Below, one piece after another: positions 38,401-49,689 of a stretch of DNA of 64,000 bases; position 1 is the stretch's first letter, and every line of letters begins with the position of its first letter. The translations under genes and the position numbers were made by a program. The notes beneath the pieces were generated by a model. The model was given only the letters and a program-made list of their open reading frames with translations, was not told where the DNA came from and did no database searches. Where the stretch lies: assembly GCA_907165135.1 (NCBI GenBank), contig OU015569.1:5518001-5582000 (forward strand), written 5' to 3'. This stretch comes from Oikopleura dioica (lineage: Eukaryota > Chordata > Appendicularia > Copelata > Oikopleuridae).

Positions 38401-41302
38401 GGATGTATGCAAAAACCGAGTACAAAAACGGCAACACCACGTGGCTCTCTGCTGCCTGTAAATACTTGCACGAGTTCGAACCGGATGCTATCAACGATCA
38501 GTTAGACTTCTATTTAACTTTAATTGACTCTCGCGACTGTGCCTCTTGGCTGTGTGCTGCCAGTGCGGCAATAATACGCTACTTGCTCGAACATTGTCTT
38601 AATTCGCACTACCCACCAGCGTCGCTGAATAACGTTATTTGTTCGCTTACAAAGATAGTGCAGCAATCTCATAAAGCAAAAAACAGTCCTACTTTGATTG
38701 ATAATGCCTTGTCTGCCCTTCAGTCAATTGTGGCTCGAGCTGCCACTTTATTCAGCCCTGGTGACAGTCGCTCCTCGAGCCCGGTCTACTCAAATCTGAT
38801 GCCCGGGCGCGTGCTTGACTTTGAAGTCGATTATAATGAGGTCGATGAAGTGCGACGGCCACTAGTCCCCTGGAAACGCAATCCGACAGGTCGAGAAGTG
38901 AAGAAAAAACTCCGTTACATTGCTCACAATTCAATCATGTCTAACAACACAGTCACTTCCCGTCCTCCTTCCGTACATAATATCTCGGGAAAAGGTGACT
39001 ATGTCGATTCTGATCCTGGAGTGATAAAAGGCAATAATTTGGCGAGTTCTATTAGCGAGTCAAACGCAGCAATGTCAACTGAAGAAGGGCACGAAGACGA
39101 CACTAAGACAAATGGAGAGCACTTCGAGTCCCAAATCATGAAGGATTTTGATTTCCTCTACGATGACTCCACTGCCGGTAATACCGTTGATTATCTCTAC
39201 GAATATGATGATTTCACCAGTGATCCGAAGCCTTTCAGGTTGTTCTCTGCTGTTTTAAAATTTTAACTCTTCTTTAGTCCTAGACACGATTCTGCACACG
39301 ATACCGAGAGGGAAAACGAGCTCAAAGATGTCGAAGACAAGGAAGAGAACGATGACGAGATTGACTTGCGTTACCCTTCGGAGTCTGATAATAAGATAGA
39401 CATGATAGGTAAAATAAAGTAAAAGAGGATGGTCATAACAAGATATAAGATCTACGACCTGGCAATTCCAACTCTCAAGAGGATTCTGACCCAGTTATCA
39501 TGAAGCCTGTCAAGGAAAAGCTTAGAATATATTTTAGGCTATTCTCTACGGAAAATATTTTCTATATCTAAAGTAGCAAAAAAAGAAGAAGGAAGAGCGT
39601 CGCAGACGAGAGCGTGTTCTTGAAATGATGGAGTTCGATGGCAACTCTTCGGATACGTCGACCCAGAGCAAATCAAGAACATTTGTCTCGCCTCTCAAAA
39701 ATAAAACACTGTCGGTTCACCGGACAAAAAAAGTATCTACAAGCAGCCATGCGACGACGAGGCCACTCTCCAGGTGCATGATCAGAAAAATTAACATTTA
39801 TTAATGTTAATTGTAGCATGTCTGAGAGTAACTTCTCTGAACTTGAGCTTCCGTGGTGTTCCACTCTACCTCTGTCCCCTTCTCTAAAACATCGTTGGCA
39901 AAAGCTTATCGAAAAGGGTGATAATTTAGCAGCACTTCCTCTTTTTCCAAACATTTGGAACGCTTTACGCGCTTCCACCAACTGGATTCTCTCAAGCACA
40001 AAAGATCAGATGAAGAGCCCAAGCACAAGTTCTGTTATCGTCGAGATCGACCAGCGTTTCCGCGAAATTTGCCAAGTGATGAACGAGCTCTGCCCTTCAA
40101 TTGTGTTTGCCACCAAAAGCGCAATCAACGAAGAAATGACAACCACTCTTGCGTTGGGAATTTCGAAGCTGTCTCATGGACTCGAGAACTTCGCCATTCA
40201 CGATACCAATACCCGTAATTGCATGGACTACATGAACTCTAAAGACCTCGCAAAGGTATCCAGGTTGATAATCTAAGGCGAAAATGTAAACAAAGAAATG
40301 ATTTTTCTATCTTAAATTTCAGAGGCTCCGAGCACGCCTAGTAAGTTAACTGTTTCAATGTAGCATGGGACTTATATTTGAGTGTTCGGCGAAACTGCCT
40401 GTTTTCGCTGATTGTGTATTTGTTCCCTCTATAACACTATTTCTAGCAACTAGAATACTGCAAGCTACTCTATCTCCTATTCTTCCAACTGAATCAGATC
40501 CTCATGGAGTACGATGAGGTGAGCTTTCTTTTTTCTTCAAAAATATATAATAAACCAAGATCACGAGACAAGTTTACAACGGACGAAACTTGAGCCACAC
40601 TGATCTCAGTCGAAAGATGAATACTCTAATGAGCTTTTTCGAAAACTGTTTCAACTCCCATCGTAAGTGTTTGCTTGAAAGGCTTGTATAAAATGTGATT
40701 AGCGGACATGAAACACTTCGAACTACTCAGCCCTGATCCACAAGAAGTTTTTGGCTGTGCGGAAATGGGAGATGTTGGTGGTGTATTGGAGATCGTTCAG
40801 AAATATGGAAAAACAACTGCTGCTGCATCACCTGAGTCCGGAGCGTTTTTTGCACTCGCTGCGTAAGTCTGTTTTAAATTTTCATGAGTATTTATTTTTT
40901 GTAGCTCCTGCTTCCTGGGAATGAGCAAAGAAGGCGTGCCAGAGGTAGCGCGTACGGCTAGATGGCAGCAACTCGACGCTGGAAAGAAGTTTCAGACAAT
41001 TTCTAACCGCCTGTTGGAGGTGGATAGATTCATCAAGGTTTGAATTATATAAACTTTAAGTGACTTTTGCAATAATTAATTCAGGCACAGATCCGCAACG
41101 CGGAAGCTGAAAGCCGGTCGGGTTCGCGCCGCGGGCGTCGCCAGAGCTCGACGAATTCTTTCGTCCAAACGCGTATGAGTGTGGAGGACCTGGAGACGGA
41201 CAATTCGACTTCGCTTTACTCGCGCAGTCTCAATAACGATCAGGTATTTATCCTCACGAGAAGCGAGAAAGTCGAACACCTTTATATTTATAGAAATATT
41301 AG
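32473..41302 (+). CDS. FRY: Furry (FRY/FRYL) homologue
   Basis: About 2,730 aa over some 15 exons: 32473-32636, 32676-37235 (one huge exon), 37278-37719, 37749-39235, 39279-39408, 39450-39514, 39577-39773, 39817-40255, then short exons including one of 18 nt, ending at 41302. The N-terminus (RFAECGELVLQKLF, then TEFDRLLTALGQMAEYC) matches the Furry N-terminal domain, and the rest is an armadillo/HEAT-like helical scaffold. Furry binds and activates NDR/LATS-type kinases and microtubules, controlling cell shape, dendrite tiling and mitosis. Vertebrate FRY is about 3,000 aa. Oddities: a frame change near 37720-37748, bridged by a 29-nt GT-AG or a 38-nt GA-AG intron, and a likely GA-AG intron at 39515-39576. 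Start is an ATG directly before the conserved region. Confidence 0.92.
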
Positions 41303-42087
41303 CTTGTAGCCGTGGTGAGTTTAATAAGCAATCAAAATATGAAAGTATACGCACCTGAAATCACTCACGAGTATCAAATTAAACTCTGTACCTATCATAA
41401 ACCTCTTAAACATAAATTTTTCACCAAATAACGTGGATTCGGAACAGAGCCACAGAATCATATGTTCAAATCAAGACATTTATCATTCTTCCCCTTTTTT
41501 TGCAAACTAAAATCGACTATTCAGATAACCAAAGATGGCAAAGAAAAAAGGAAAAAGCGCCGTCCGAATATCCATCGGCGTACAAGTTTCTAACGCACCA
41601 GAGCTAAACCAGAGCAATTTTCTTCAACAACAACGTTTACCATTCCGATTCAACTTAACTATTTAAATATCTCTTCAACTTTTGCTACATTTCTTCCAGC
41701 AAACGATTCGTTCATATTCATTTATATTTATATAAAATCTTTTGACTCCGTCTCATCTTAAATAAATCGCTCAATAACTTCACGCACTCATTATGTTCTT
41801 AATATGATAATAACATATTATTTACAAAAATTGTCAAGAACCGAATAAGTCGCAGCAGGGATAGGAGTAAGTTTAAAAAGTTATCTGGTAATGTCGTGAA
41901 TGAGACAGAAAAGAACGAAGTTCTAGTTCATATCTGCCATAGGAATTGCTGCATTTATCCTCGTTCGGATCTCGTCTTCAGTCATATTTGGAGTAGAAGC
42001 ATTGAATTGTATCCTTTTTGTGTTATTCTTATCGCTCAGGTCAAAAGCAGTGACTGTCGAATCCTGGGTTGCAAATTGTACCATAAA
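41303..42087. other. convergent intergenic region, no supported gene
   Basis: About 0.8 kb between the stops of FRY and the minus-strand HSP70; AT-rich, holding both 3'UTRs. Confidence 0.5.
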
Positions 42088-43947
42088 TTAGACGACGTTA
42101 GCTTTTAATATTTCTGGAAAAAACAAATGAAACGTGCCTGAAATTATTTGCAACCCTAGACAAGAGGCGACTCGCATTAAGTTCAAATGAAACTTCAAAA
42201 ATATCAAAAATACGTTTCGCTTTGATGAAAGATACCTTCTACTTTCGGCTGTTCGATGGGTCCTTTTTCGCATTGAATAGTTATCTGCTGGATTTTGACT
42301 TCTTTCTTTATATCCGGATCTTGCGTGTCTTCAATTTGGTAGATAGGTATAATGACCTCGGTCTGGTCCGGGCTGTAAGTAAAAAACTTTTGTGTGACGG
42401 CGGGAGACGGGATGGCCGATCCTTTTTCGATCAGCTTTGTTACGAACGCCCCTCTATTGATTAGGTTATGCGAATGAAACGCTATTAATTGACTCACTGG
42501 TCTTCTTCAACTCTAACTCCAAACGTGAATGGATTGATGTCCACAAGAGTTAAGTCTTGAAGTGCCTGGTTTCCGTTTCGTTTGGCAGCGAGAATCGCGC
42601 AGCCCATTGCGACTGCCTCATCCACGTTGATTGAAAAGTCAAATTTTGTCCTTAAATTGTTTAAAATGAAAGACTTAAATGGAGAAATACTTTTGAGGAA
42701 AGTACTCTTTCAACATTGCCTGAATTTTGGGAATACGTGTCGAGCCGCCAACAATGACGACTCTGTCGATTTCCTCTTTTTTGATCTTTGCTCCTTCCAG
42801 ATTGCGAGTGATAATATCGATGGTGTCCTTGAACAAATCGACGCAGAAATTCTCAAACTTCGCTCTTGAGAGTGGGGAGTCATAAATATGATCCCCCACT
42901 TGGAAACTAACATTTGTCTCTCGCTGAACAGTGAGCTCTTTTTTCGCATGTTCCACGACGTCCCGGAGAAACAATCTGTCCCGTTTGTACTTGTCGTCTG
43001 ACATGTCCAGCTTCACTTTATCCCGACGATTTAACTCGAGAATAAGCTTGTTTGCGATCTGGATTTATTCTTGAATTTTCCACAATAAGAGAAAAATCTT
43101 ACTCTGTGGTTGAAATTCTCGCCGCCAAGATGAGAGTTCCCGTCGACTGCGATAACTTTCAAACCCTGATTCTCCTCTACTTGAATTATCGTGGCATCGA
43201 AAGTTCCGCCGCCGAGATCATAAACGAGAATCTTATTTCCAGTGCTGAGTCTATTTTTATGTCCATATGCGATCGCTGCTGCGATGGGTTCGTGGACGAT
43301 CTGGAGAACTTCTAAGCCAGCGATTCTAGCAGCGTCTTCGGGGGATTTTTATGAATTCAAAAAATATGAGCTCACCTTCTGTCGCCCGAATACGTCTCGC
43401 ATTAAAATACGCAGGGACGGAAATAACTGCCTTTGTAATTCCTTGTATTCCCAACGCTTTCTCCGCTAGAAATTTTTCTCTACTAGTGAAAAAATTATGT
43501 GCAATACCGTCCAATCTGACTTTCCGGAGAATCTCTGAAGCAATTTCTTCCGGAGAAAAATTTCGCCTTTTGCCTCTTTCGTTCACTTGAAATTTCAACT
43601 TGCCGTTTTCGTCGATCGGCTGCTGCCAGGGCAAGTGGAGGTTGTCAATCTCTACTTCTTCGTCTTTCGGTGATCGACCCATGTATCGCTTTGCGAGAAG
43701 AATTACATCCTCGGGATTAGAACGCATTCTTTCATAAGCGATGTTTCCAATAATCAAGCCCTTTTCTGTGTACATAACGCAGCTTTTCATAAGTCGATCT
43801 CCCTATTTTTACTTTATTCTTTTATGAGCGATTTCATGGTACCTCTGCATTTTGCAAGACCTCCGCGTTATTGCGCCGATAAACTGCGAAGACTGTATGT
43901 GTTGTTCCCAAATCTATTCCAATCGCGTACTCATTTTCATCCGTCAT
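42088..43947 (-). CDS. short HSP70-family chaperone
   Basis: Seven exons on the minus strand (43947-43843, 43802-43376, 43335-43103, 43058-42691, 42650-42498, 42453-42236, 42155-42088), about 523 aa. Seen: IGIDLGTTHT (phosphate 1), YFNARR, VLQIVHEPIAAAIAYG, YDLGGGTFDATI (phosphate 2) and VVIVGGSTRIPKIQAML, so the ATPase domain is intact. The beta substrate-binding domain is present (DINPFTFGVRVEED), but the protein stops soon after. It lacks the helical lid and the EEVD or KDEL tail, compared with about 640 aa for canonical HSP70. The last exon has two possible acceptors (start 42155 or 42137). No signal peptide, so cytosolic. Divergent from the RBPMS-like gene. Confidence 0.88.
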
Positions 43948-44448
43948 TTCTCTCTCCTTCAAAAATTATTCTCGGATGAGTTTTCCCTTTTCAATGGCGT
44001 TTTTGATTGAACGAATAGTTTGCTCAAAAATGCAGATAAGGTAAATATTTGAGGTAGAAAGATTACGCCGTAAGAATGACGTCCTCATACATTCTTTTAT
44101 CCTTCATTTTGATATCTTGATAAATTTGATCATTTTTTTTTGTTTTCGAATTCAATTTCATGGGTACTTCCAATTACTGTAATTTGAATTTAAATAAGAA
44201 AAATGCTAGTTTACAGCTTAGGATTAGTATCAAAACTTTTTCCGTTGACAATTGCTGCGGAGAAAGAAAAGTTTTCCGAAATTGGCTTGTTTTGGACATT
44301 GGGCGCTTCTAGATGTACTTTCGAGCCGATAGGCCCCGGCGCGGGAGCTAATTTCTCCAAAAAGTGAAAAAAGTTTTTCATTTCGCTTTTGACTGAAAAC
44401 GAAAATCATTCAAAAAAAAAGAGATTTCCGGCCTTCTTCTTCTTGGAC
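43948..44448. promoter_or_regulatory. shared 0.5-kb divergent intergenic region
   Basis: The HSP70 (minus) and RBPMS-like (plus) genes are transcribed away from this 0.5-kb AT-rich gap, so it holds both promoters. No clear heat-shock element array (nGAAn repeats) or TATA box was identified. Confidence 0.35.
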
Positions 44449-45495
44449 ATGGAGGAATTCTACGACAACAGCTCTACCACCTGCACCTTCGGCGACTACA
44501 GCTCTTTGATCAACAACACCAACTTCCTTTCTCCACTCCCTCAGGTAATAAAAGCCGTTTGTATCTTTGAAAATGATCTTTTTCAGGGTGAAGAAGTCCG
44601 AACCTTGTACATCACCGGTCTCCCAGCGGACATCAAGCGACGGGAAATTCGAGTCCTTTTCCGAAACGTTCCCGGTAAGAATCGATAAGAATTTTTTTGT
44701 TAAAAATTTGACTTGCAGGATATGAGGGAGCGATCATCGCTGGGCCACCTGCTCACAAACCCCACGGACACCCGATTGCCTTTGCAACTTTCACCACTGT
44801 CGAAGCTGCTAGAAGCGCAATGAACAGCTTCAATGGCTTCCAGCTTGACCAGGAAAGCACCTTGCGTTTGAAAATCGAGTTTGCCAAGGTAAAAACTCTT
44901 TCCGTAGAAGAGAATTTTCTCAGACAGGTCTAATGATCTTTAGGCTAACACAAAATGCAATGTTCGACCGAGAAACGAGCTATTTCCAATGGGAATTCGA
45001 GAATTGGATGAAGCACCGTACTTCTCCCTGTCACCGAAAGCCTCTCCATACAGCATGGCGGGTTCTCCTCCAGACCAACTTGCTCCTGTTCTTCGAGTTG
45101 CGCCTGTCTACCCAGTTCAGGAGCATTTTTCCCCTCCGATGATTTCTCCCGCTCCTCAACCAGTTTTCTGGTATGTCATTCGATATCTCCTTTTCCTTTA
45201 AATAATTTTACAGCGTTTACGTTACAAACATCAAGCCGGGACTATCTCAAATGGAGCTTGAGAGCGCATTCAGCAGCTTTCCTGGGATCGTCATTTTGAG
45301 ACAATCTATGTAAGAGCGCCATCATTGACCAATTTATGAAATGTTTCTAGTAATGCTTCGTGGCTCTGCATTCAAAGCACCTCCTCGCAAGTTCTCGCGT
45401 ACTTGTCCGACTGCATCAGTCGAAAATGCATCGTCAACAACATCGAGATCGGCCTCTCTCCTGGATTAAACGTCTTGGATGTCTCTAGCACTTGA
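44449..45495 (+). CDS. RBPMS/couch potato/MEC-8-like RNA-binding protein
   Basis: Exons 44449-44544, 44587-44674, 44720-44888, 44944-45170, 45214-45309, 45351-45495. The first RRM has RNP2 TLYITGLP, LFRNVPGYEGAII, RNP1-like HPIAFATF, and KIEFAKANTK, the typical RBPMS end. A proline-rich linker (PPDQLAP, SPPMISPAPQP) leads to a second, shorter RRM-like part starting VYVTNIKPGLSQMEL, as in two-RRM MEC-8. The family binds CAC-containing RNA and regulates splicing and mRNA localisation in muscle and germ cells. Oddity: within exon 3 the frame breaks by one base at AAACCCACGG (44758-44765); one more C would restore HKPHGHPIAF. No intron fits, so this is an assembly indel or a lesion. Confidence 0.8.
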
Positions 45496-45891
45496 TTTCC
45501 ACACTCATCAAGTCATCTTTTACAGTAGTCACTTATCAACACTTTCTTCTAATTTTAGTTTAGCTTCTTAAATATTTTCTCCCTTCATCAACTTATCCAT
45601 TGTCATACCCACTAGTCAAAACACTCAAAGTCACTGTTTACTGTATTTCATTCTAACTCGAAACTACTGTCATTAAACACAATCGCACCAAGACGTTTGA
45701 ATGATTTATCTCAAAAGCAGCATTGCAATGAAATTGCAAGCGAGCAGTGTTTCGTGTTTTCGGGAATCAGAAATTGAACGTTTATCAGATTTAGCCAGCT
45801 TCCCACGAGTTCAATGGGATGCAGAGAATCTAGTTTTACCGGCCGAACAATTTTTATTCTTGATCAAAGATGCACAAACTCGCTCTCAATA
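45496..45891. other. intergenic, no supported gene
   Basis: About 0.4 kb, AT-rich; likely 3'UTR of the RNA-binding protein gene. Nothing else seen. Confidence 0.5.
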
Positions 45892-46830
45892 ATGTTTGTC
45901 GTTAAGATTATGGAGAATGTGCTTCTTCACGAAACAAAAACTGAACCCATGGAGGTAAAAGAGGAGCCAACTGAAATCATCGAGGACCCGAGCACAACGG
46001 CGGTGAAAATGGAGATGGATAGCGAAGAAGACAGCGAGCCAGAATTTCACGTGTCAAATAAAAACCCAGAAAAACTTCTTGAAGAGTCAGACGATGAGGC
46101 TTCTATTCCGCCGAAATCAATCGCTTCGGAGCTTGGTATTCGTTCGAAGACTATTTTTCAAGGTAAACAAGCTCCGTGAATAATTATTTTCAATCCTTTG
46201 CGTACAGAATGCAAAGATACAGTACGACTTGCTGGGAAAGCTGCTGTGAACCTTGCGATTGAACTTGAAATGGCTAGAGACGACCACGTTATCAAAAATC
46301 ACTACGATTTTAACAGCCCAGCTTCGTACAACGGAATATTGACAAAAGAGAATGCGGCTGGGAGAAATCACTGCACGGAAAATCACTTTTTCAAATCGTT
46401 GCCTAAATGGGTGATAAAACAACTTCAACAGCCAAACTTGCTTCCCGTTATTTACAAATTCAAGTAAGAAACTTTGTTTCTCTTTTTTCAAACTCCGAAT
46501 TGAAGCGGCCCTAGTGATCTATCACTTGCCAAAGGGAACCCTTTTGGATCTATTGCGGTAGCCTTTCTCATCAGCCAGATAGGCCTATACGACGTTATTG
46601 GGCCAAAAGCATTCGTGTCCGGCTTCAATCAGCTCTATCGAACAATGTTCACCAAGCCACCAGGAGCACCAGAAGAAACATTACCTCCAGAACACCCCGT
46701 ACGAAGATTTGACTGTCTTTCTTTGGATGAAAATGAAAAAGTAGAGTTCTTGGAAAACGAAAGCCGATGCGCGCTTTATAAATCGCAATGTTTCACCTTT
46801 GTTTCTGCATTGAGTTCAGACTCAGATTAA
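45892..46830 (+). CDS. unknown acidic protein
   Basis: Three exons (45892-46162, 46208-46463, 46506-46830), 283 aa, all GT-AG with matching phase. The first third is strongly acidic (Glu/Asp/Met repeats such as EPMEVKEEPTEI, resembling SUMO-type or transcription-factor linkers). The middle is helical with basic residues, and a hydrophobic block (GSIAVAFLISQIGLYDVIG) precedes a proline-rich stretch and a Ser/Asp tail. No family recognised. A start at 45910 (MENVLL) is equally possible. It lies convergent with the H2A variant. Confidence 0.75.
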
Positions 46831-46943
46831 AGTTCTCTGCAAATAAAAAAAATATTTTTCATGCTCATAGTTCGAAATTCGGCGAACTTACTTAGTTCAA
46901 CCATTTTTCGTGTGTAACTCGCAAATGTAGTTTTAGGATTGGT

Positions 46944-46959
46944 AGCCCTTAAAAGGGCT
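46944..46959 (-). terminator. histone 3' stem-loop
   Basis: On the minus strand AGCCCT-TTTA-AGGGCT, a 6-bp stem with 4-nt loop followed by ACCAA, starting about 25 nt after the H2A stop. This is the form recognised by SLBP for replication-dependent histone mRNAs. Confidence 0.9.
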
Positions 46960-46983
46960 GGTTTTTTGGCTGTTAGTGGAGTT

Positions 46984-47502
46984 TTATTTCTGCCACTCGC
47001 TGGTAGAAGGCTTGGTTCGTGGAAGGAGGTTGGGATGAATGTGAGGCGTCACGCCTCCTTGAGCAAAGGTGACGTTGCCAACGAGCGCCTTGAGCTCCTC
47101 ATCCTGATTGACAGCGAGCTGTATGTATCGAGGAGAGATTCGCTTTTGCTTGTTGTCACGAGCAGCGTTGCCGGATAGCTCGAGGACTTCGGCGCAGAGG
47201 TACTCGACGACCGCAGCGATGTAGATTGGAGCGCCGAGAGTCACCTTGTTGTTGGCGTTCATCTGCCTCATTGTCCGCTTCATCTTGTGGACTGGGAGTT
47301 GAAGGCCACTCATTTCTTGAATGTTCTTCGCTTTTTTGCCCTTCACTCGCATCGCTCGCATTTTCGCCATCTTCTCTTTCGCCGCTTCGGATCCTTTGAC
47401 GAAGGTCGAAGCGTCGGTAGAGACGGAAGAATTGCTGGTAGAAGCGGCATCCGAAGAGACAGAGTCATCCAAAGCTTGCTTCTTCTTGTTGGATCTGGCC
47501 AT
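46984..47502 (-). CDS. divergent histone H2A variant with N-terminal extension
   Basis: Single exon, 172 aa (canonical H2A about 130). The histone fold matches H2A: SGLQLPV, GAPIYIAAVVEYLCAEVLELSGNAARDNK, ISPRYIQLAVNQDEEL and VTFAQGGVTPHIHPNLLP. Acidic-patch residues (EY...E..E and DEE) are kept. The loop-1 region (KMKRTMRQMNANNKVTLG) differs strongly from RLLRKGNYAERVG, and a Ser/Asp/Ala-rich extension of about 40 residues precedes the usual basic tail. The C-terminus is short, without SQ motif or macro domain. Intronless, with a TATA box and histone stem-loop, so expressed as a replication-dependent histone. Probably a lineage-specific, possibly germline or stage-specific, variant. Confidence 0.9.
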   Translation of the reverse strand: MARSNKKKQALDDSVSSDAASTSNSSVSTDASTFVKGSEAAKEKMAKMRAMRVKGKKAKNIQEMSGLQLPVHKMKRTMRQMNANNKVTLGAPIYIAAVVEYLCAEVLELSGNAARDNKQKRISPRYIQLAVNQDEELKALVGNVTFAQGGVTPHIHPNLLPRTKPSTSEWQK

Positions 47503-47582
47503 GTTGAAAAATCAAAGTTTATTTTACGTCTCGGACCAGAGAAAGAGACTCTTCACTGTGATTTCTGGCCGCCCAGGCAGCC

Positions 47583-47590
47583 TTTTTATA
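47583..47590 (-). promoter_or_regulatory. TATA box of the H2A variant gene
   Basis: TATAAAAA on the minus strand, about 81-88 nt upstream of the start codon, a normal distance for a histone gene with a 50-nt leader. Confidence 0.7.
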
Positions 47591-47626
47591 CCCAGGGTTT
47601 CGGATGGATCCGGAGGAGTGTATTGC

Positions 47627-47826
47627 GAAATATGGGTTGTCTCCCACACGGGTTTCCATCACCGCGGCATGCGCGAAAAACAAAATCTGGAAAGAGTGCT
47701 TCCCACCCGAGAATGTGACGAAATATGGGTTGTCTCCCATGCATGGTTCCTGCGCCGCGCCCAACACGAAGCTAAGAGTCTTGAAAGTGAGCTTCTCACC
47801 TAAGAATCAGGCGAAATATAATTCTG
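47627..47826. repeat. 93-bp tandem repeat upstream of H2A variant
   Basis: GAAATATGGGTTGTCTCCCA starts at 47627 and at 47720, and GAAATATAATTCTG at 47813: exact 93-bp spacing, with further similarity inside the unit (GAAAG..TGCTTCCCACC / GAAAGTGAGCTTCTCACC). Two diverged copies and a partial third, directly upstream of the TATA box. Confidence 0.8.
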
Positions 47827-48120
47827 TGAAGATGTGCTTTAGTTGTTATAATAGACATTTTTTTACAATTTCAAAAACGTCACTGATAAACTGCTCTAAC
47901 AAAAATAATTAACTAATAAGCAAGAGCCTGCACTCCTGCAATAACCATACATGCACACTCGTTGTTAGCTTTCTGCAACAATAAAATGTCAGTAACTGTT
48001 TTCAAAATTTTGAATGAAAATGTATTGTCGCGAAGATGAATTCTCAAAGGCTCTTGAGGAGGGACAAGCATTGTCCAACAAATCTAATTCCATTCTACTT
48101 AATAAGCATTTTAGAGCTTC

Positions 48121-49689
48121 ATGAAACAGGGTTATTTATTTTTCGTAGTTTTCATTCTTGTTGAAAAGAAGAGAGTACTAGCACAGTGCGGTGGCAGCAT
48201 CCAAGATGGATCGAGTGCAATAGAGCCTCCAATGGATCCTGGAAATCCTGCTAGATATGATACGGGTCTTAAATTTAGAATGTAAAGACTAGCATTACCA
48301 TCAGTTTTAGACTATATAACTTATAGTGGAAATCCGGCCCAAATTATATGACATATAAATAAATCATACATAATGACAAATTAAATACCTAAGCGCCCCG
48401 AATAAAGCAAACAATGAAGAATGTCAGTGGACTATCGGAAATCCCTCCCTTCAAATTCTCCTCAGAGTGAGTTCAGTATTTGGGGTTGAAAACGACGGAA
48501 GATGTCGCTGGGATTACGTTCAAGCTAGAGCTCGAAACACACATGAATGTCATCTGTAAATTATGTTGAGCTCTTTACAGTAACTGCCGCGGGAACACTT
48601 CAAGGAAAATACTGTGGAGAAGGAACGGGCTTTGCTGGCGAAGAGTTTCTCTACCAAGGACCAGTTGTCATCGAATGGAAATCTGACGGAGGTGTCAACA
48701 ACATAGGATTTCGTATCGAATACGAAGTTATCTCGGCCGACCCATGTGACAATGTCCAATGTCAAAACGGAGGCACTTGTGATGAAGGAATGTGTGTATG
48801 TCTAGCAGGCTTTGAAGGCGAGCTTTGTCAAGAAAACGTAGACGACTGTATCGACGTCTCCTGCAATAATGGAAGCTGTGTAGATGGAGTCAACGATTTC
48901 TATTGCGATTGTTTTTCCGGATTTACTGGCTATTAAGGATATAAAGATATTTAAATTTTATCTAATAAAAACATGTATTTTTATTTCCCGAAGAGATTCA
49001 TGTGAAATTGACATTGACGACTGCTTTGAAGATGCCTGCCTGAACGGCGGAGAATGTATTGACGATATCAACTTCTTCTGGTGCTTCTGTCCGGAGAATT
49101 TTGGCGGCGATTTCTGCGAAACCTTACTGGATCCCGAAACGGGCTTACCAGATGGGTGCGCTTTTGAGAATTGCGAGAGGCGAGGTGTATGCTCCAATTT
49201 ACAAGATGAACCATGGTTCGAGTGCGAATGTGAACCAGGGGTCCGAGGAACAAGGAAAGTTTGAAACGAACAGAAAAATATAGAAAAATAAGAATAAGAA
49301 TTTTTCGTTTTAAACTTAGCATGGATGCGAAGAAATCTACGGATGCGTTCTTCCATCAAACGAAATTGTGTAAGTCGCTGAATATTTTCGCAGGCTGTCT
49401 ATGAAAGTGTCTAGCCTAATCGGAGGAAGTGTAATTTATGCTTGCTCGTCCGCAGCAGATCCTATGAACTCTACTTGCTTACCCGACGGAACATTTGACA
49501 ATCCACCCAACTGCGATACTGGGAGTTCTAGCGGTAATAAGGCTGTCTTCATGATGTCAGGTATACTTCCTGTGGAAAAGAAAAATGTTTTGCATGAATT
49601 TAGGAGTCTTTCTCACTGGGGTCTGTGTTATCAGTGCAGTATTATTGAAAATGGTAATTTCATCTCCGATTTCTGGTTGGAGGGGATAA
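48121..49689 (+). CDS. CUB-EGF-sushi single-pass membrane protein
   Basis: Exon 1 48121-48281 starts with a signal peptide (MKQGYLFFVVFILV). Exon 2 from 48394 carries a CUB domain (ECQWTIGNPSLQILLRV, then LQGKYCGEG). Then about four EGF-like repeats (CQNGGTCDEGMCVCLAGFEGELC, one calcium-type DDCFEDACLNGGEC), a sushi-like end (ACSSAADPMNSTCLPDGTFDNPPNC) and a C-terminal hydrophobic segment (AVFMMSGVFLTGVCVISAVLL) with a short cytoplasmic tail ending at 49689. Extracellular adhesion or clearance receptor by architecture. Several internal junctions (about 48566, 48915, 49260) lack clean GT-AG sites, so the exon model is approximate. About 1 kb upstream of the Gla-EGF-LamG gene. Confidence 0.65.
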
